From Superficieibacter electus (GTDB lineage Bacteria > Pseudomonadota > Gammaproteobacteria > Enterobacterales > Enterobacteriaceae), in NCBI RefSeq assembly GCF_002915575.1, contig NZ_PQGD01000001.1:366844-430843 (forward strand): a stretch of DNA of 64,000 nucleotides, given 5' to 3'. Position 1 is the stretch's first letter. Each line of letters starts with the position of its first letter. Below, piece by piece: positions 7,923 to 20,311 of the stretch. A program made the position numbers and the translations under genes. The notes below the pieces were generated by a model. The model was not told the DNA's origin. It saw only the letters and a program-made list of their open reading frames with translations, and ran no database searches.

Positions 7923-9764
7923 TCAACGCAATACCATCAGTAAACCCAGCACGACCACCGCACCAATGCTCATCGACGCGACGTACCAGCGCAGGTAGCC
8001 GTTTTCGCTGAACAGCAGCCCTTTGCCAGCAAAGCGGGACAAAATGGCCGGAATGTTCATCAGAGCGTTAAGCGGATCGCGACGGATAAGCCAGGCGATG
8101 CCAAGGAACGGTTTGACAAACACTTTGTCGTACAGCCAGTCGAAGCCCCAGGCATGGAACCACCAGGTGCCGAAGAAGCGGCCCGGTGCGCTGTTGGCAA
8201 TTGAAGTCACCAGCGTGCGTTTACCCAGCCACAGCCAGGCAGCAATCAGAATACCGGCAATGGCGACCACGCCAGAGGTGATTTCCAGGGTCAGCACCTG
8301 ACCATGTTCCATCTCGGTGGTATGCGGCAGTACATTCTGCAACGGCGGCACAATCAGCGCGCCGAGGAAGGTGGACAGCAGCATCAGCACAATCAGCGGC
8401 AGATGATGCGTAATCCCTTTCCCTGCATGAGCGTGGATCTGTTCTTTGCCGTGGAAGACGATGAAAATCATCCGGAACGTATAGAGCGAAGTCATAAACG
8501 CCCCGACCAGACCGGCAATCATCAGGTTCAGATGCCCGTTCGCCATCGCGCCAGCGAGGATCTCATCCTTACTGAAGAAGCCTGCGGTGATGAGCGGTAG
8601 CGCCGACAGCGCCGCGCCACCAATCAGGAAGCTCAGGTACACCAGCGGAATGGACTTGCGCAGGCCGCCCATTTTAAAGATGTTCTGCTCATGGTGGCAG
8701 GCGAGGATCACCGAACCGGACGCGAGGAACAGCAGCGCTTTAAAGAAGGCATGGGTCATCAGGTGGAAAATCGCCGCATCCCACGCCTGCACGCCCAGCG
8801 CCAGGAACATGTAGCCGATCTGACTCATGGTGGAATAAGCAAGCACGCGTTTGATGTCGGTTTGCACCAGCGCGGCAAAACCTGCCATCACCAGCGTCAC
8901 CGCACCGACGATGCCGACCAGATGCAGGATTTCCGGCGTCATCAGGAACAGGCCGTGGGTACGTGCAATCAGGTAAACACCCGCCGTCACCATCGTCGCG
9001 GCGTGGATCAGCGCGGAAACCGGCGTTGGACCCGCCATCGCATCAGCAAGCCAGGTCTGCAACGGCAACTGTGCCGATTTACCGACCGCGCCGCCAAGCA
9101 GCATCAGCGTCGCCCATTGCAGCGTGGTGCTGCCGTTGGCGAAGTGCTGCGGTGCCAGCTCGACCATTTCACGGAAGTTCAGGGTGCCGAGCTCGTTGTA
9201 GAGAATGAACAAGGCGAAGGCGAGGAACACATCACCAACACGCGTGACCACAAACGCTTTCATCGCCGCCGCGCCGTTTTTCGGATCGGTATAGTAGAAG
9301 CCAATCAGCAGATACGAGCACAGGCCCACGCCTTCCCAGCCGAGGTACATCAGTAACAGGTTATCGGACAGCACCAGAACAACCATGCTGGCAATAAACA
9401 GGTTAGTGTAGGCGAAGAAGCGGGAGTAGCCCTCTTCACCACGCATGTACCACGAGGCGAACATATGGATCAGAAAGCCCACACCGGTGACTACCGAAAG
9501 CATGGTCAGCGACAGACCGTCCAGCACGAGGTTGAAGCCAATGTTGAAATCACCGACCGACATCCACGTCCACAACGGCTGGCTGAACGGCGTGCGATCG
9601 CCATTCAGAAAATCCATGCCGACAAAGGCAGTCACCAGCGCGGCGAGGCCGATGGAACCCACGCCAACGGTCGCTGAAAGATTCTCAGACCAACGGCCGC
9701 GTGAGAACGCCAGCAGAAGAAAGCCAATCAATGGCAGAATTATGGTTAAGGCAAGCATGTTCAT
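7923..9764 (-). CDS. nuoL: NADH:quinone oxidoreductase subunit L
   Basis: 613 residues, full length. It is the most distal antiporter-like subunit of complex I with the long lateral helix at the C-terminus. The hallmark segments are present: [20 protein letters not shown] with the conserved Glu, [39 protein letters not shown] with the conserved Lys, [21 protein letters not shown], and the C-terminal [21 protein letters not shown] region. The start overlaps the nuoK stop by four bases (ATGA), which indicates translational coupling. A REP-bearing gap follows the stop. Confidence 0.98.
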   Translation of the reverse strand: MNMLALTIILPLIGFLLLAFSRGRWSENLSATVGVGSIGLAALVTAFVGMDFLNGDRTPFSQPLWTWMSVGDFNIGFNLVLDGLSLTMLSVVTGVGFLIHMFASWYMRGEEGYSRFFAYTNLFIASMVVLVLSDNLLLMYLGWEGVGLCSYLLIGFYYTDPKNGAAAMKAFVVTRVGDVFLAFALFILYNELGTLNFREMVELAPQHFANGSTTLQWATLMLLGGAVGKSAQLPLQTWLADAMAGPTPVSALIHAATMVTAGVYLIARTHGLFLMTPEILHLVGIVGAVTLVMAGFAALVQTDIKRVLAYSTMSQIGYMFLALGVQAWDAAIFHLMTHAFFKALLFLASGSVILACHHEQNIFKMGGLRKSIPLVYLSFLIGGAALSALPLITAGFFSKDEILAGAMANGHLNLMIAGLVGAFMTSLYTFRMIFIVFHGKEQIHAHAGKGITHHLPLIVLMLLSTFLGALIVPPLQNVLPHTTEMEHGQVLTLEITSGVVAIAGILIAAWLWLGKRTLVTSIANSAPGRFFGTWWFHAWGFDWLYDKVFVKPFLGIAWLIRRDPLNALMNIPAILSRFAGKGLLFSENGYLRWYVASMSIGAVVVLGLLMVLR

Positions 9765-10063
9765 CCACGCAACTCACTTACTGAATCGATGTTCAGATTC
9801 TGGCGGCGACGATGGAGCTGTAATAACAGCGCCAGGCCGATACTCGCCTCGGCAGCCGCAAGGCTGATGGCAAGAATGTACATCACCTGGCCATCGGTCT
9901 GGCCCCAGTAGCTTCCGGCGACCACAAAAGCCAGCGCGGAAGCATTAATCATGATTTCCAGCCCAATCAGCATAAACAGCAGATTACGCCGGATAACCAG
10001 GCCGGTTAAACCGAGTACAAACAGGATGGCTGCAAGGATCAGCCCATGTTGTAAGGGGATCAT
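9761..10063 (-). CDS. nuoK: NADH:quinone oxidoreductase subunit K
   Basis: 100 residues with three membrane helices, full length for NuoK. Two conserved membrane-embedded Glu residues essential for proton translocation in the family are visible: Glu in [12 protein letters not shown] and Glu in [15 protein letters not shown]. It belongs to the complex I membrane domain between NuoJ and NuoN. The start overlaps the nuoJ stop by four bases, and the stop overlaps the nuoL start by four bases, so J-K-L are translated as a coupled set. Confidence 0.98.
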   Translation of the reverse strand: MIPLQHGLILAAILFVLGLTGLVIRRNLLFMLIGLEIMINASALAFVVAGSYWGQTDGQVMYILAISLAAAEASIGLALLLQLHRRRQNLNIDSVSELRG

Positions 10064-10614
10064 GCGTGCTCCTCCGTTTTTCTTTTCGCACGGTCGTCAG
10101 GTCGGTTGCTCAGCACCTCACCGGCGCGGTCTTCGCGCCCAACGTGGAAAGCGACAACCAGCCCCGCCAGCAGCAGCATTGAAGCCAGTTCAACGGCCAG
10201 AACGTAAGGACCAAACAGCGTGATACCCACCGCTTTGGCACTAATCGCCGCACCGTCGATGCCCTGATCGTTAACGTTCAGGATGGCGTAAATCATCACT
10301 GCCAGCAGAACCGCAGACAACACGGCGGGCCCCACCCAGATTTGCGGTTTCAGCCACTGGCGTTCCTGTTCAATTTCAGAACCACCGAGGTTGAGCATCA
10401 TCACCACGAAAACGAACAGCACCATGATGGCCCCGGCATAGACGATAATCTCCAGCGCCCCGGCGAAATACGCGCCAAGCGAAAAGAAAACGCCTGCAAT
10501 CGCCAGCAGAGACACAATCAGATACAGCAGTGCATGGATCGGATTGGTATGCGTCACTACCCTGAGCGTCGTCAGGATGGCAACCAGGCCACAGATATAA
10601 AAAGCGAACTCCAT
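10060..10614 (-). CDS. nuoJ: NADH:quinone oxidoreductase subunit J
   Basis: 184 residues with about five membrane helices, full length for NuoJ. The central helix segment [27 protein letters not shown] holds the conserved Glu and Tyr associated with the pi-bulge of TM3 in complex I. The C-terminus is hydrophilic ([26 protein letters not shown]). It starts 11 bases after nuoI and overlaps nuoK by four bases. Confidence 0.98.
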   Translation of the reverse strand: MEFAFYICGLVAILTTLRVVTHTNPIHALLYLIVSLLAIAGVFFSLGAYFAGALEIIVYAGAIMVLFVFVVMMLNLGGSEIEQERQWLKPQIWVGPAVLSAVLLAVMIYAILNVNDQGIDGAAISAKAVGITLFGPYVLAVELASMLLLAGLVVAFHVGREDRAGEVLSNRPDDRAKRKTEEHA

Positions 10615-10625
10615 TGCCCCTCTCC

Positions 10626-11168
10626 TTACGGTAACAGGCCTTTGACGTCGATAGGCTTGGCTTCGTTTTCCGCTTCGCCCTTATCTTTGCCGTCGATTGC
10701 CATACCTGCCATCCGGTAGAAGTTATATTCCGGGTATTTGCCCGGACCGGAGATCAGCAGATCCTCTTTTTCGAATACCAGATCCTGGCGCTTGTACTCG
10801 CCCAGCTCAAAGTCCGGCGTCAGCTGGATAGCCGTGGTCGGACAGGCTTCTTCGCACAGGCCGCAGAAAATGCAGCGCGAGAAGTTGATACGGAAAAACT
10901 CCGGATACCAGCGGCCGTCTTTGGTTTCGGCTTTTTGCAGCGAGATACAGCCTACCGGACAGGCTACCGCACACAGGTTACAGGCAACACAGCGCTCTGA
11001 ACCGTCCGGATCGCGCGTGAGCACGATACGGCCACGGTAGCGCGGCGGCAGGTAAACCGGCTCTTCCGGATACATGCGCGTTTCGCGTTTGGCGAAGGCG
11101 TGCAGGCCGATCATCCAGATACTACGAACCTGGGTGCCGAAGCCCACTACTAATTCTTTTAAGGTCAT
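10626..11168 (-). CDS. nuoI: NADH:quinone oxidoreductase subunit I, two [4Fe-4S] clusters
   Basis: 180 residues, full length for E. coli NuoI. Two ferredoxin motifs are complete: [12 protein letters not shown] (about residues 60-71) and [12 protein letters not shown] (about 99-110), ligating clusters N6a and N6b that pass electrons from NuoG to NuoB. It is part of the hydrophilic arm connecting to the membrane arm. It lies 14 bases after nuoH. No residue is missing from either motif. Confidence 0.98.
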   Translation of the reverse strand: MTLKELVVGFGTQVRSIWMIGLHAFAKRETRMYPEEPVYLPPRYRGRIVLTRDPDGSERCVACNLCAVACPVGCISLQKAETKDGRWYPEFFRINFSRCIFCGLCEEACPTTAIQLTPDFELGEYKRQDLVFEKEDLLISGPGKYPEYNFYRMAGMAIDGKDKGEAENEAKPIDVKGLLP

Positions 11169-11182
11169 GGTCTATAAGCCCC

Positions 11183-12160
11183 TTATTGCGCCTGCCAGAG
11201 AATGACAGCCGCCGTTACCAGCAAGTTGATCAGCGTCAGCGGCAGGCAAATTTTCCAGCCGAAGGACATTACCTGGTCATAACGCGGACGCGGTAATGAT
11301 GCGCGGATCAAAATAAACATCATCATAAAGAACGCCGTTTTGATGGCGAACCAGATAAATGGCGGTAAGAACGGGCCCTGCCAGCCCCCGAAGAACAGGG
11401 TGACAATCATCGCCGATACAGTAACGATACCGATGTATTCCCCCACAAAGAACAGACCGAACTTCATGCCGGAATATTCAATGTGGTAACCGTCGGCCAG
11501 TTCCTGCTCGGCTTCCGGCTGGTCAAACGGGTGACGGTGACACACCGCCACGCCCGCGATGGCAAAGGTAACAAAACCAAAGAACTGCGGAATAACGTTC
11601 CAGATGTTTGCCTGGCTGTTGACGATGTCGGTCATGTTAAATGAACCGGCCTGCGCCACCACGCCCATCACCGACAAGCCCAGAAACACTTCGTAGCTCA
11701 GCGTTTGTGCCGAGGCACGCATCGCCCCGAGCAGCGAGTATTTGTTGTTACTGGACCAGCCCGCAAACAGCACGGCATAGACCGCGAGGCCCGCCATCAT
11801 CAGGAAGAACAAAATCCCGATATTCAGGTCGGCGACCACCCAGCTCGGGCTGACCGGGACAATAGCAAAGGCCAGCAGCAGCGAGGTAAAGGCGATCATC
11901 GGTGCCAGGGTAAAGATGACGCGATCCGAAAATTTCGGTATCCAGTCTTCTTTAAAAAACATCTTGATCATGTCCGCGACCAGCTGGAGCGAGCCGCCCC
12001 AACCAACGCGGTTCGGTCCGTAGCGGTTCTGGAACAGGCCGAGCAGACGACGCTCGCCGAAGCTCATGAATGCGCCACAGGTTACCACCACCAGCAGGAT
12101 CACAATCGCTTTCAGGATGCCTAACAGAACATCAATAACTTCCGGTGTTAACCAGCTCAT
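11183..12160 (-). CDS. nuoH: NADH:quinone oxidoreductase subunit H
   Basis: 325 residues with about eight membrane helices; forms the quinone chamber at the junction of the two arms of complex I. The conserved quinone-site loop is intact: [20 protein letters not shown] near residue 36, the acidic stretch [21 protein letters not shown] with its Glu cluster (about 210-235), and the [11 protein letters not shown] loop. The start overlaps the nuoG stop by four bases. Confidence 0.98.
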   Translation of the reverse strand: MSWLTPEVIDVLLGILKAIVILLVVVTCGAFMSFGERRLLGLFQNRYGPNRVGWGGSLQLVADMIKMFFKEDWIPKFSDRVIFTLAPMIAFTSLLLAFAIVPVSPSWVVADLNIGILFFLMMAGLAVYAVLFAGWSSNNKYSLLGAMRASAQTLSYEVFLGLSVMGVVAQAGSFNMTDIVNSQANIWNVIPQFFGFVTFAIAGVAVCHRHPFDQPEAEQELADGYHIEYSGMKFGLFFVGEYIGIVTVSAMIVTLFFGGWQGPFLPPFIWFAIKTAFFMMMFILIRASLPRPRYDQVMSFGWKICLPLTLINLLVTAAVILWQAQ

Positions 12161-14883
12161 GCTTGTGCCTCCCGCAGATCCTCAAGACGCGCGCCCGCCA
12201 GTACCGGCGCAATGCCCGGCATCCCCATCGGCAAACCGACCTGCCCTGCCGTCAGTCCTTCGGCAATCACGACCGGCAGACTGATCGTCTGGCCTTCATA
12301 GCTGAAGGAGACGTTTGCCCCGGCGTTAACGCCCAGTTTTGCGGCATCCGCCGGATTCAGGCGAATATAAGGCTGCGGCATACGCTGCTGGAATACCGGC
12401 GAACGCTGCGACATTTCGTCGCTGCCAAACAGATGGTAGTAAGGCGCGATCCGCCATTTCCCTTCTTCAGCGCGGAAGCTTTCCGGCACGCTGGCGAAGA
12501 AATCCAGCCCGGTTTCAGACGCTTCAATCAGGCGCACGCCCGGATCGCCATGACGCAGATGACCGCCCACCTCAGCCTGGAATTTATTCCACGCCTGCGG
12601 GGAGTTCCAGCCCGGTGCCCAGGCAAACGGAATTTGCGAGCGCGGTGCAGACGGCTGGTTGTTGCCTTCCATTGAGAAAGCAAACATGGTGTCTTTGTCC
12701 TGCGGCTGGCGTGGTTCATGTACGCTGATATTGGCGCGCATCGCCGTGCGGCCACTGTAGCGGTGCGGTTCACGCGCCAGTTTCTGACCACGAATACGGA
12801 AGGCGGCATCCGGCGCGGCATCTTTAATGCCCGCCAGTTGCGGCAGCGCGGTAATGGCCGCGTCGATCACGTGATCGAGCTGCGTCCAGTCCACCTCGCG
12901 GTTTTCGACCGTGCTGTGCAGCGAGTGCAGCCAGCGCCAGCTTTCCAGCATAATGGTGCTGCTGTCGTAATACGCCGGGTCGTAAACCTGGAAGAAGCGC
13001 TGGGCGCGGCCTTCGTTGTTAATAACCGTACCGTCGCTTTCGGCAAAGCTTGCTGCTGGCAGCACCAGATGTGCGTAATCCATAATGGCCGTGCGCTGAT
13101 GGTCAACCACCATTACCAGCGGCGCTTTCGCCAGTGCGGCATCCACGCGCGCGGCGCTGGCGTGACGATGCAGATCGTTCTCCAGCACCACCACCGCATC
13201 AGCGGCACCGGATTCCAGTTCATCCAGCGCATCGTCCAGCGAGCCGCCGCCAATCATGCCGAGGCCCATGCTGTTCACCGCGCGGGCGATCATAGTGATT
13301 CCTACGTCCGCACCGCGACCCTGCAACGCTTTCGCCACGTTGGCCGCCGCCTGAATAACGTCGGCGCTACCGGCGTTAGTGCCGGAAATAATCAGCGGTT
13401 TTTTCGCCCCGGCCAGCGCCTGGACCACCACGTCAATTTTGTTTTGCAGATCGCGGTCGATACCTTCTACCGCCGGCGAATTACCGTCCAGCGCGTGAGC
13501 GATGGCAAAGCCAAAGCGCGCCTGATCTTCCACCGGCGCACGATAGGTCCATGCGGCGATGTCGTCCAGACGGGTGTTATCGACGTTAGTCACAAACAGC
13601 GGATGCTTCGCACGCTGGCCGATGTTAAGGATGGCCGCAATCTGCCAGTCGGCGACTTTCTGCGCCGCTGCCATTTCACGCGCTTTACCTTTCACCGCCT
13701 GACGGACTGCCAGCGAAACGCGTGCGCCGGTCTGGGTAATGTCTTCGCCCAGAATCAGCACCGCATCGTAAGATTCGATTTCACGCAGCGCTGGGGTGCG
13801 AATACCGCCTTCGCGCAGCACTTTCAGTACCAGTTCAAGACGTTGCTGCTCGCCACGCGCGATGCCGGTATAAAAGTTGTCTGCCCCGACCAGTTCACGC
13901 AGCGCAAAGTTACTTTCCACGCTGGCGCGCGGGGAGCCGATACCGATCACTTTCTTCGACTGGCGCAGAATATCCGCCGCGCCCTGCATTGCCTGTTCGG
14001 CGTTGAGAGTGATGACATCCGCACCACGGCGCTGCACTGGCTGACGCGGACGGTCTTTCAGGTTCACGTAACCGTAGCCGAAACGGCCACGGTCGCAGAG
14101 GAAGTAGTGGTTTACCGTGCCGTTATAACGGTTTTCGATCCGACGCAGTTCACCGTAGCGCTCGCCGGGGCTGGTGTTACAACCCAGGGAACACTGCTGG
14201 CAGATGCTCGGCGCAAACTGCATGTCCCACTTACGGTTGTAGCGTTCGGAGTGAGTTTTATCGGTAAATACGCCGGTCGGGCAGATTTCGACCAGGTTAC
14301 CGGAGAATTCGCTTTCCAGGGTACCGTCTTCCGGACGACCGAAGTAGACGTTGTCATGCGCACCGTACACACCCAGATCCGCGCCATCGGCGTAATCTTT
14401 GTAGTAACGCACGCAGCGATAGCAGGCGATGCAGCGGTTCATTTCATGCGAGATGAACGGCCCCAGATCCTGATTGCGATGGGTACGTTTGGTAAAGCGA
14501 TAACGGCGGAAGCTGTGCCCCGTCATGACGGTCATATCCTGAAGATGGCAGTTACCGCCCTCCTCACACACCGGACAGTCATGCGGGTGGTTGGTCATTA
14601 ACCATTCCACCACGCTTTCACGGAACTGTTTCGCTTCTTCATCATCAATAGAGATGAAGGTGCCGTCGGAGGCCGGTGTCATACAGGACATCACCAGCCG
14701 ACCACGCGTGTCTTCCGCGTTTTGATATTGCTTCACCGCACACTGGCGGCAAGCACCGACGCTGCCCAGCGCCGGGTGCCAGCAAAAGTAAGGAATATCA
14801 AGGCCGTGAGACAGACAAGCCTGTAGCAGGTTGTCCGCGCCATTCACCTCGTATTCTTTGCCGTCTACATGAATCGTAGCCAT
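12157..14883 (-). CDS. nuoG: NADH:quinone oxidoreductase subunit G
   Basis: The largest hydrophilic subunit, 908 residues from the chosen ATG. The N-terminal [2Fe-2S] motif ([15 protein letters not shown], then Cys in VMSC), the His/Cys cluster motif ([14 protein letters not shown]), the two-cluster region ([21 protein letters not shown]) and the extra N7 cluster motif (CQQCSLGC) are all present. The C-terminal two thirds is the molybdopterin-oxidoreductase-like domain, without cofactor in complex I. The frame allows a start two codons upstream (14889), but the GGAAG box is only one base from that ATG and 7 bases from ATG 14883, so I prefer 14883, which also gives the E. coli start MATIHVDG. 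Confidence 0.97.
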   Translation of the reverse strand: MATIHVDGKEYEVNGADNLLQACLSHGLDIPYFCWHPALGSVGACRQCAVKQYQNAEDTRGRLVMSCMTPASDGTFISIDDEEAKQFRESVVEWLMTNHPHDCPVCEEGGNCHLQDMTVMTGHSFRRYRFTKRTHRNQDLGPFISHEMNRCIACYRCVRYYKDYADGADLGVYGAHDNVYFGRPEDGTLESEFSGNLVEICPTGVFTDKTHSERYNRKWDMQFAPSICQQCSLGCNTSPGERYGELRRIENRYNGTVNHYFLCDRGRFGYGYVNLKDRPRQPVQRRGADVITLNAEQAMQGAADILRQSKKVIGIGSPRASVESNFALRELVGADNFYTGIARGEQQRLELVLKVLREGGIRTPALREIESYDAVLILGEDITQTGARVSLAVRQAVKGKAREMAAAQKVADWQIAAILNIGQRAKHPLFVTNVDNTRLDDIAAWTYRAPVEDQARFGFAIAHALDGNSPAVEGIDRDLQNKIDVVVQALAGAKKPLIISGTNAGSADVIQAAANVAKALQGRGADVGITMIARAVNSMGLGMIGGGSLDDALDELESGAADAVVVLENDLHRHASAARVDAALAKAPLVMVVDHQRTAIMDYAHLVLPAASFAESDGTVINNEGRAQRFFQVYDPAYYDSSTIMLESWRWLHSLHSTVENREVDWTQLDHVIDAAITALPQLAGIKDAAPDAAFRIRGQKLAREPHRYSGRTAMRANISVHEPRQPQDKDTMFAFSMEGNNQPSAPRSQIPFAWAPGWNSPQAWNKFQAEVGGHLRHGDPGVRLIEASETGLDFFASVPESFRAEEGKWRIAPYYHLFGSDEMSQRSPVFQQRMPQPYIRLNPADAAKLGVNAGANVSFSYEGQTISLPVVIAEGLTAGQVGLPMGMPGIAPVLAGARLEDLREAQA

Positions 14884-14910
14884 TAGCATGCTTCCAAATT
14901 AAAATTTAAC

Positions 14911-16248
14911 TCACCAGCGTGCTTTCAGCAGGTTCGGCTGAATACCACTAATCGCATGGGTATTGCTGAACGACTGCTTGATGCCTGCTTCGAATTCGTC
15001 GCGGAAATATTTTATTGCGCTTTGCAGCGGCTCAACCGCGCCCGGCGCATGTGCGCAGAAGGTTTTACCCGGCCCAAGGAAACGACACAGTTGCTCAAGT
15101 GTCTCGATATCTCCCGGCTGACCTTCGCCACGCTCAAGCGCGCGCAGAATTTTCACGCTCCACGGCAGTCCGTCGCGGCACGGCGTACACCAGCCGCAGG
15201 ACTCGCGGGCGAAAAACTCTTCCAGATTACGCACCAGCGGCACCATGCCAATTTCATGGTCAACCGCCATCGCCAGCGCCGTCCCCAGACGGCTGCCCGC
15301 TTTGCCGATGCTTTCGAATTCCATCGGCAGATCGAGATGCGCTTCGGTGAGAAAGTCAGTTCCTGCCCCGCCCGGCTGCCAGGCCTTAAATTTGAGACCA
15401 TCGCGCATGCCGCCAGCGTAATCTTCGAGAATTTCGCGCGCGGTGGTGCCGAACGGCAATTCCCAGACGCCAGGGTTTTTCACCCGCCCGGAGAAGCCCA
15501 TCAGCTTGGTGCCCGCGTCTTTACTGGCTGAAATGCCCTGATACCACTCCACGCCGTTGGCAAGGATTGCTGGTACGTTACACAGGGTTTCCACGTTATT
15601 GACGCAGGTTGGTTTACCCCACACGCCGCTGCTCGCCGGGAACGGCGGCTTGGAGCGCGGATTAGCGCGGCGGCCTTCCAGCGAGTTAATCAGCGCGGTT
15701 TCTTCACCGCAGATGTAGCGCCCTGCTCCGGTGTGCACGAACAGTTCGAAATCAAAGCCAGTGCCGAGAATATTTTTGCCAAGGAAGCCCGCTTCAGTCG
15801 CTTCAGCAATGGCACGGCGCAGGTTTTCCGCCGCTTCAATATATTCACCGCGCAGGAAGATGTAGCCACGGTATGCTTTCAGGGCAAATGCGGAAATCAG
15901 CATGCCTTCCACCAGCAGATGCGGCAGTTGCTCCATCAGCAGGCGGTCTTTATAGGTGCCCGGCTCCATTTCATCCGCGTTACACAGCAGATAACGGATG
16001 TTCATGGATTCGTCTTTTGGCATCAGGCTCCACTTCAGACCGGTGGAGAAGCCCGCGCCGCCACGACCTTTCAGACCGGAATCTTTGACCGCGTTGACGA
16101 TGTCATCAGGTGCCATGCCGGAAAGCGCCTTACGCGCACCTTCATAGCCATTTTTGCTCTGATATTCATCCAGCCATACCGGCTGCTTGTCATCGCGCAG
16201 ACGCCAGGTCAGCGGATGCGTTTCGGGAGTGCGTATAATGTTTTTCAT
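14911..16248 (-). CDS. nuoF: NADH:quinone oxidoreductase subunit F, NADH/FMN site
   Basis: 445 residues, full length. NuoF binds NADH and FMN and holds [4Fe-4S] cluster N3, the electron entry point of complex I. Visible: the glycine-rich nucleotide loop [16 protein letters not shown] (about residues 60-75), the conserved [13 protein letters not shown] segment that contributes to the NADH/FMN pocket, [16 protein letters not shown], and the cluster ligands [12 protein letters not shown] plus a distal Cys in [10 protein letters not shown]. The start overlaps the nuoE stop by four bases. Confidence 0.98.
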   Translation of the reverse strand: MKNIIRTPETHPLTWRLRDDKQPVWLDEYQSKNGYEGARKALSGMAPDDIVNAVKDSGLKGRGGAGFSTGLKWSLMPKDESMNIRYLLCNADEMEPGTYKDRLLMEQLPHLLVEGMLISAFALKAYRGYIFLRGEYIEAAENLRRAIAEATEAGFLGKNILGTGFDFELFVHTGAGRYICGEETALINSLEGRRANPRSKPPFPASSGVWGKPTCVNNVETLCNVPAILANGVEWYQGISASKDAGTKLMGFSGRVKNPGVWELPFGTTAREILEDYAGGMRDGLKFKAWQPGGAGTDFLTEAHLDLPMEFESIGKAGSRLGTALAMAVDHEIGMVPLVRNLEEFFARESCGWCTPCRDGLPWSVKILRALERGEGQPGDIETLEQLCRFLGPGKTFCAHAPGAVEPLQSAIKYFRDEFEAGIKQSFSNTHAISGIQPNLLKARW

Positions 16249-16745
16249 TTATACTGCTCCAGCAGATCGGGGATCGCCTCCGGCGTCAGATGGCTGTGAG
16301 TGTCCTCATCAATCATCATGGTCGGCCCTTTGTCGCAGTTACCCAGACAGCAGGTCGGCAGGAGAGTGAAACGCCCGTCAAAGGTGGTCTGGCCCGGCTT
16401 GATATTGAGTTTTTTCTCAATCGCCGCCTGAATGCCCTGATAGCCAGTAATATGGCACACCACGCTGTCGCAGTAGCGGATCACATGACGGCCCACCGGC
16501 TGACGGAAGATCTGGCTATAGAACGTTGCCACACCTTCTACGTCGCTCGCCGGAATTTGTAAGACTTCAGCAATCGCGTAGATAGCGCCATCCGGCACCC
16601 AGCCACGCTGCTTTTGAACGATTTTCAGCGCTTCAATGGACGCTGCACGCGGATCTTCGTAGTGATGCAATTCATGTTCGATTGCTTCACGTTCTGCCGC
16701 ACTCAGTTCAAAAGCCTCGGTTTGTGGTTGTTGATTTTCGTGCAT
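16245..16745 (-). CDS. nuoE: NADH:quinone oxidoreductase subunit E, [2Fe-2S]
   Basis: 166 residues, the full E. coli length. NuoE is a thioredoxin-fold subunit binding [2Fe-2S] cluster N1a beside NuoF. The four ligands are visible as a Cys in the pair VVCH preceded by CDS (YCDSVVCH), and [12 protein letters not shown]. It sits two bases after nuoCD and overlaps nuoF by four bases, in the usual order C-E-F. Confidence 0.98.
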   Translation of the reverse strand: MHENQQPQTEAFELSAAEREAIEHELHHYEDPRAASIEALKIVQKQRGWVPDGAIYAIAEVLQIPASDVEGVATFYSQIFRQPVGRHVIRYCDSVVCHITGYQGIQAAIEKKLNIKPGQTTFDGRFTLLPTCCLGNCDKGPTMMIDEDTHSHLTPEAIPDLLEQYK

Positions 16746-16747
16746 AA

Positions 16748-18538
16748 TTAGCGGTCCACGTCTGACATAACAAAATCGATACTGCCCAGATAAACGATCA
16801 GATCCGACACCAGGCTGCCGCGGATCGCCGAAGGGATCTGCTGCAAATGCGCAAAGCTTGGCGTGCGCACGCGGGTGCGGTAGCTCATGGTGCTGCCGTC
16901 GCTGGTCAGGTAGTAACTGTTGATCCCCTTGGTCGCCTCAATCATCTGGAAGGATTCGTTAGCCGGCATGACTGGCCCCCACGAAACTTGCAGGAAGTGA
17001 GTGATCAGGGTTTCGATATGTTGCAGCGTGCGCTCTTTCGGCGGCGGCGTGGTCAGCGGGTGATCCGCTTTGAACGGGCCTTCCGGCATATTGTTGAGGC
17101 ACTGCTCGAGAATGCGCAGGCTCTGGCGCAGCTCTTCCACTTTTAACATCACGCGGGTGTAGCAGTCGGACACGCCGCCGCCGAGCGGGACTTCAAAGTC
17201 GAAGTTCTCATAGCCAGAGTAAGGACGCGCCTTACGAATGTCGAAGTCGATGCCGGTCGCACGCAGGCCAGCACCGGTGGTACCCCACTCCAGCGCCTCT
17301 TTTGCACCGTAAGCGGCAACACCCTGAGCACGGCCTTTCAGAATGGTATTACGCAACGCGGCTTTCTCGTAGGAGGCCAGACGTTTCGGCATCCAGTCGA
17401 GGAACTCGCGCAGCAGACGGTCCCAACCGCGCGGCAGATCGTGCGCCACACCGCCGATGCGGAACCACGCCGGGTGCATACGGAAACCGGTAATCGCTTC
17501 CACCAGATCGTAGATTTTCTGCCGGTCGGTAAAGGCAAAGAACACCGGGGTCATCGCGCCGACGTCCTGAATAAAGGTCGAGATATACAGCAGGTGGCTG
17601 TTAATGCGGAACAGCTCAGAGAGCATCACGCGGATGACATCAACGCGCTCCGGCACTTTGATCCCGGCCAGTTTTTCCACGGCCAGTACGTAGGGCATTT
17701 CGTTAACGCAGCCACCGAGGTATTCAATACGGTCGGTATACGGAATGTAGCTGTGCCAGGACTGGCGCTCGCCCATCTTCTCAGCGCCACGGTGGTGGTA
17801 GCCGATGTCCGGCACGCAGTCGACAATCTCTTCGCCGTCAAGCTGCAGGATAATACGGAAAGCACCGTGCGCAGACGGGTGGTTCGGGCCGAGGTTGAGG
17901 AACATAAAGTCCTCGTTATCGGTACCGCGTTTCATGCCCCAGTCTTCTGGCTTGAAGGTCAGTGCTTCCATTTCCAGATCCTGTTTGGCTTTGGTCAGCT
18001 CAAACGGATCGAATTCGGTGGCGCGTGCCGGGTAGTCTTTACGCAGCGGGTGACCAGTCCAGGTCTGCGGCATCATAATGCGCGTCAGGTGCGGATGGCC
18101 TTCGATATCAATGCCGAACATTTCCCAGGTTTCACGCTCATACCAGTTAGCGTTGGGAAAAAGTTTGGTGAAGGTCGGCACGCGCAGATCGTTTTCAGAC
18201 AATGCCACCTTGAGCATGATATCGCGATTGCGTTCAATAGAGATCAGGTGGTAGAAAACGGAAAAATCCGCGGCGGGTAACCCGTCACGGTGCGTACGCA
18301 GACGTTCGTCCATGCCGTGTAAGTCAAACAGCATGACGTAAGGTTTTGGCAGTTTCTTTAAGAAATCGCCCACTTCCAGTAACTGTTCACGCTTAACCCA
18401 GACAACGGGAACCCCGGTGCGGGTCGCCTGAACGGTAAAGGCATCCGGCCCAAAACGGTTGCGCAGTTCGCCAATGACCGGGTCATCGAGATGGTCCCGG
18501 GTCTGCCATGCAGCGTCTTGCGCGGTTAAATCGGTCAT
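16748..18538 (-). CDS. nuoC: NADH:quinone oxidoreductase fused subunit CD
   Basis: A fusion of NuoC (about residues 1-175) and NuoD (about 200-596), as in all Enterobacteriaceae. NuoD forms much of the quinone-binding pocket; the conserved [16 protein letters not shown] segment with the pocket His and the Tyr in [11 protein letters not shown] are present. The frame is open to an ATG at 18550 (four residues longer). I chose ATG 18538 (MTDLTAQ) because a GGTGA box lies 5 bases upstream, while 18550 has none; either is possible. The gap to nuoB is about 100 bases. Confidence 0.96.
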   Translation of the reverse strand: MTDLTAQDAAWQTRDHLDDPVIGELRNRFGPDAFTVQATRTGVPVVWVKREQLLEVGDFLKKLPKPYVMLFDLHGMDERLRTHRDGLPAADFSVFYHLISIERNRDIMLKVALSENDLRVPTFTKLFPNANWYERETWEMFGIDIEGHPHLTRIMMPQTWTGHPLRKDYPARATEFDPFELTKAKQDLEMEALTFKPEDWGMKRGTDNEDFMFLNLGPNHPSAHGAFRIILQLDGEEIVDCVPDIGYHHRGAEKMGERQSWHSYIPYTDRIEYLGGCVNEMPYVLAVEKLAGIKVPERVDVIRVMLSELFRINSHLLYISTFIQDVGAMTPVFFAFTDRQKIYDLVEAITGFRMHPAWFRIGGVAHDLPRGWDRLLREFLDWMPKRLASYEKAALRNTILKGRAQGVAAYGAKEALEWGTTGAGLRATGIDFDIRKARPYSGYENFDFEVPLGGGVSDCYTRVMLKVEELRQSLRILEQCLNNMPEGPFKADHPLTTPPPKERTLQHIETLITHFLQVSWGPVMPANESFQMIEATKGINSYYLTSDGSTMSYRTRVRTPSFAHLQQIPSAIRGSLVSDLIVYLGSIDFVMSDVDR

Positions 18539-18636
18539 AATGTTCACCATTGCAAATGGTCCGTGGTGACTGTCCGGCAGAGCTTCGCGCTATTTGTTTT
18601 GCTATGCGAAGATATCCCTCTGCCAGCAGGCGCAAA

Positions 18637-19311
18637 TTAAATCTCGTCAGGCGTACGCAGATTGGTAACCGCAATACGTTCGCCGCGTTTACGCTCGCGT
18701 TCCGACTGCATGTTGGCGCGATACACGCCCTGATCGCCTACCACCCATGACAGCGGACGGCGCTCCTTACCAATCGACTCTTGCAGCAGCATCAGCGCCT
18801 GCATATAGGCTTCCGGACGCGGCGGGCAGCCGGGGATATATACATCCACCGGGATGAATTTATCCACGCCCTGCACGACAGAGTAAATATCGTACATACC
18901 GCCGGAGTTGGCGCAGGCTCCCATGGAAATCACCCATTTTGGTTCCAGCATCTGATCGTACAGGCGCTGAATGACCGGGGCCATCTTGGTAAAGCAGGTT
19001 CCTGCCACCACCATCAGGTCAGCCTGACGCGGCGAGGCACGCAGCACTTCTGCACCAAAACGCGCAACGTCATGCACCGCAGTGAATGACGTTACCATTT
19101 CGACATAGCAACATGACAAGCCGAAGTTATACGGCCAGATTGAGTTTTTACGGCCCCAGTTCACCATGTCATGCAGGGCATGCTCAAGCTTGCCCATGTA
19201 CACGCTTTTGTTAACTTCCTGCTCAAGGGGGTCGGTTACGATCTCCTGTTTTTGCAGGGGGTAACGGTCGTTCTCACCGTTAGGATCTATGCGGGTGAGC
19301 GTATAATCCAT
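18637..19311 (-). CDS. nuoB: NADH:quinone oxidoreductase subunit B, cluster N2
   Basis: 224 residues. NuoB carries the terminal [4Fe-4S] cluster N2 that reduces quinone. Its four Cys ligands are intact: the tandem pair in GLSCCYVEM, one in GTCFTKM and one in IPGCPPRPE. Compared with the E. coli protein as I remember it (220 residues, [13 protein letters not shown]), this protein reads [17 protein letters not shown], four residues more just before the cluster domain. The rest of the protein is nearly identical. The nuoA stop is 21 bases upstream. Confidence 0.97.
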   Translation of the reverse strand: MDYTLTRIDPNGENDRYPLQKQEIVTDPLEQEVNKSVYMGKLEHALHDMVNWGRKNSIWPYNFGLSCCYVEMVTSFTAVHDVARFGAEVLRASPRQADLMVVAGTCFTKMAPVIQRLYDQMLEPKWVISMGACANSGGMYDIYSVVQGVDKFIPVDVYIPGCPPRPEAYMQALMLLQESIGKERRPLSWVVGDQGVYRANMQSERERKRGERIAVTNLRTPDEI

Positions 19312-19332
19312 CTTATTGCCTCGCTTCTGGCG

Positions 19333-19767
19333 TTAACGATTAGTGCGGTCTGTTTCCGGGTTCATCAGTTCACGGCGTGAACGTACAGGCGTCCAGTCCA
19401 GCGCACGCACACGAACGAGGTAAACCAGGCCTGCCAGCAGCACTAAAATAAAAATGGCGGCTTCTGCAAAACCTACCCAGCCGCTTTCACGGATTGAGGT
19501 TGACCATGCAAAGAGATAAAGGGCTTCAACGTCAAAGATGACGAAGAACATCGCGACCAGATAGAACTTGGCAGACAGGCGCAGTCGGGCGGTACCGACT
19601 GAATCAATACCCGATTCAAACGGGGTATTCTTGTGCCTGGCACGGGCCCGGCCGCCAAGATACCAGCCGCCAACCAGCATTAAGCAGCACAGGCCGATGG
19701 CAACGACGAGAAATACAGCGAATGCCCAGTGATGAGCGATGACTTCAGTGGATGTTGACATACGCAT
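19333..19767 (-). CDS. nuoA: NADH:quinone oxidoreductase subunit A
   Basis: First gene of the nuo operon. 144 residues with three membrane helices. The conserved loop [40 protein letters not shown], with the acidic residues that contact NuoH/J in the quinone region, is complete. The C-terminal tail (NPETDRTNR) is three residues shorter than the E. coli form I recall. ATG at 19767 gives the family's [14 protein letters not shown] start. Confidence 0.97.
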   Translation of the reverse strand: MRMSTSTEVIAHHWAFAVFLVVAIGLCCLMLVGGWYLGGRARARHKNTPFESGIDSVGTARLRLSAKFYLVAMFFVIFDVEALYLFAWSTSIRESGWVGFAEAAIFILVLLAGLVYLVRVRALDWTPVRSRRELMNPETDRTNR

Positions 19768-20310
19768 TGCTTAGCTCAAAAAGTAGCACTAAAACCCCTG
19801 CTCTTAACGGCAGGTGAGCGCCACGTCTGTTCATGGGGAGGAAGAAAAAACCATACATTTACTGCGTAAATATTAAAACCGCTAAATGATGTGGTTTTTT
19901 ACTCCTTTCTATAACCTTTTGTCAACTTTAACAAAAGTTTCTTCACATTAATTCACATTTAACACGACCCATTAACATTTAGTGCCTTTTGACTGCCAGG
20001 AAACCGGGTTCATTGTCAGGATTTAGCGCTGTTGAATCGTGTCCGTCAGGAACATAAAAAGGTATTACCCTCCTATTTTGACAGGATTTTGCCGTAATGC
20101 CTCCCCCTAATGAGGAGTATTTTCTTGATCTGTGACACGCTTTTGTTAATCCAACCGTGAAAAAGACAACAAATTTGCAGTTTTTTTTAACATTCACCCA
20201 TAACCTGAGTCGTTACAAGGTTAATGCCAATCCGCGCTGTGCGGGCACTTAAGCATATGATATCGGGTAAAACTGCCGCCTGATGCAGCACAATGAGTGG
20301 CGAATTGTTT
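19768..20310 (-). promoter_or_regulatory. Upstream regulatory region of the nuo operon
   Basis: About 540 bases without a gene, AT-rich in the middle. On the minus strand a TTGACA-like element lies within a 22-base dyad (cttttgt at 19916-19922 and acaaaag at 19931-19937), about 150 bases before nuoA. In E. coli this region carries the nuo promoter with sites for ArcA, Fis, NarL and others; heptamers resembling NarL boxes occur (tactcct at about 19900, and on the other strand near 20110-20120), but I cannot assign them with confidence. Confidence 0.5.
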
Positions 20311-20311
20311 A

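Noticed and set aside
12718-14601. Long plus-strand open frame of 627 codons antisense to nuoG
   Set aside because: It is the mirror of nuoG in a GC-rich highly coding-biased gene; the product is rich in His/Arg/Val without any domain, and nuoG itself is full length with every cluster motif.
20090-20130. NarL binding sites in the nuo upstream region
   Set aside because: Heptamers resembling NarL boxes occur but the inverted partners do not match well; not strong enough for a feature.
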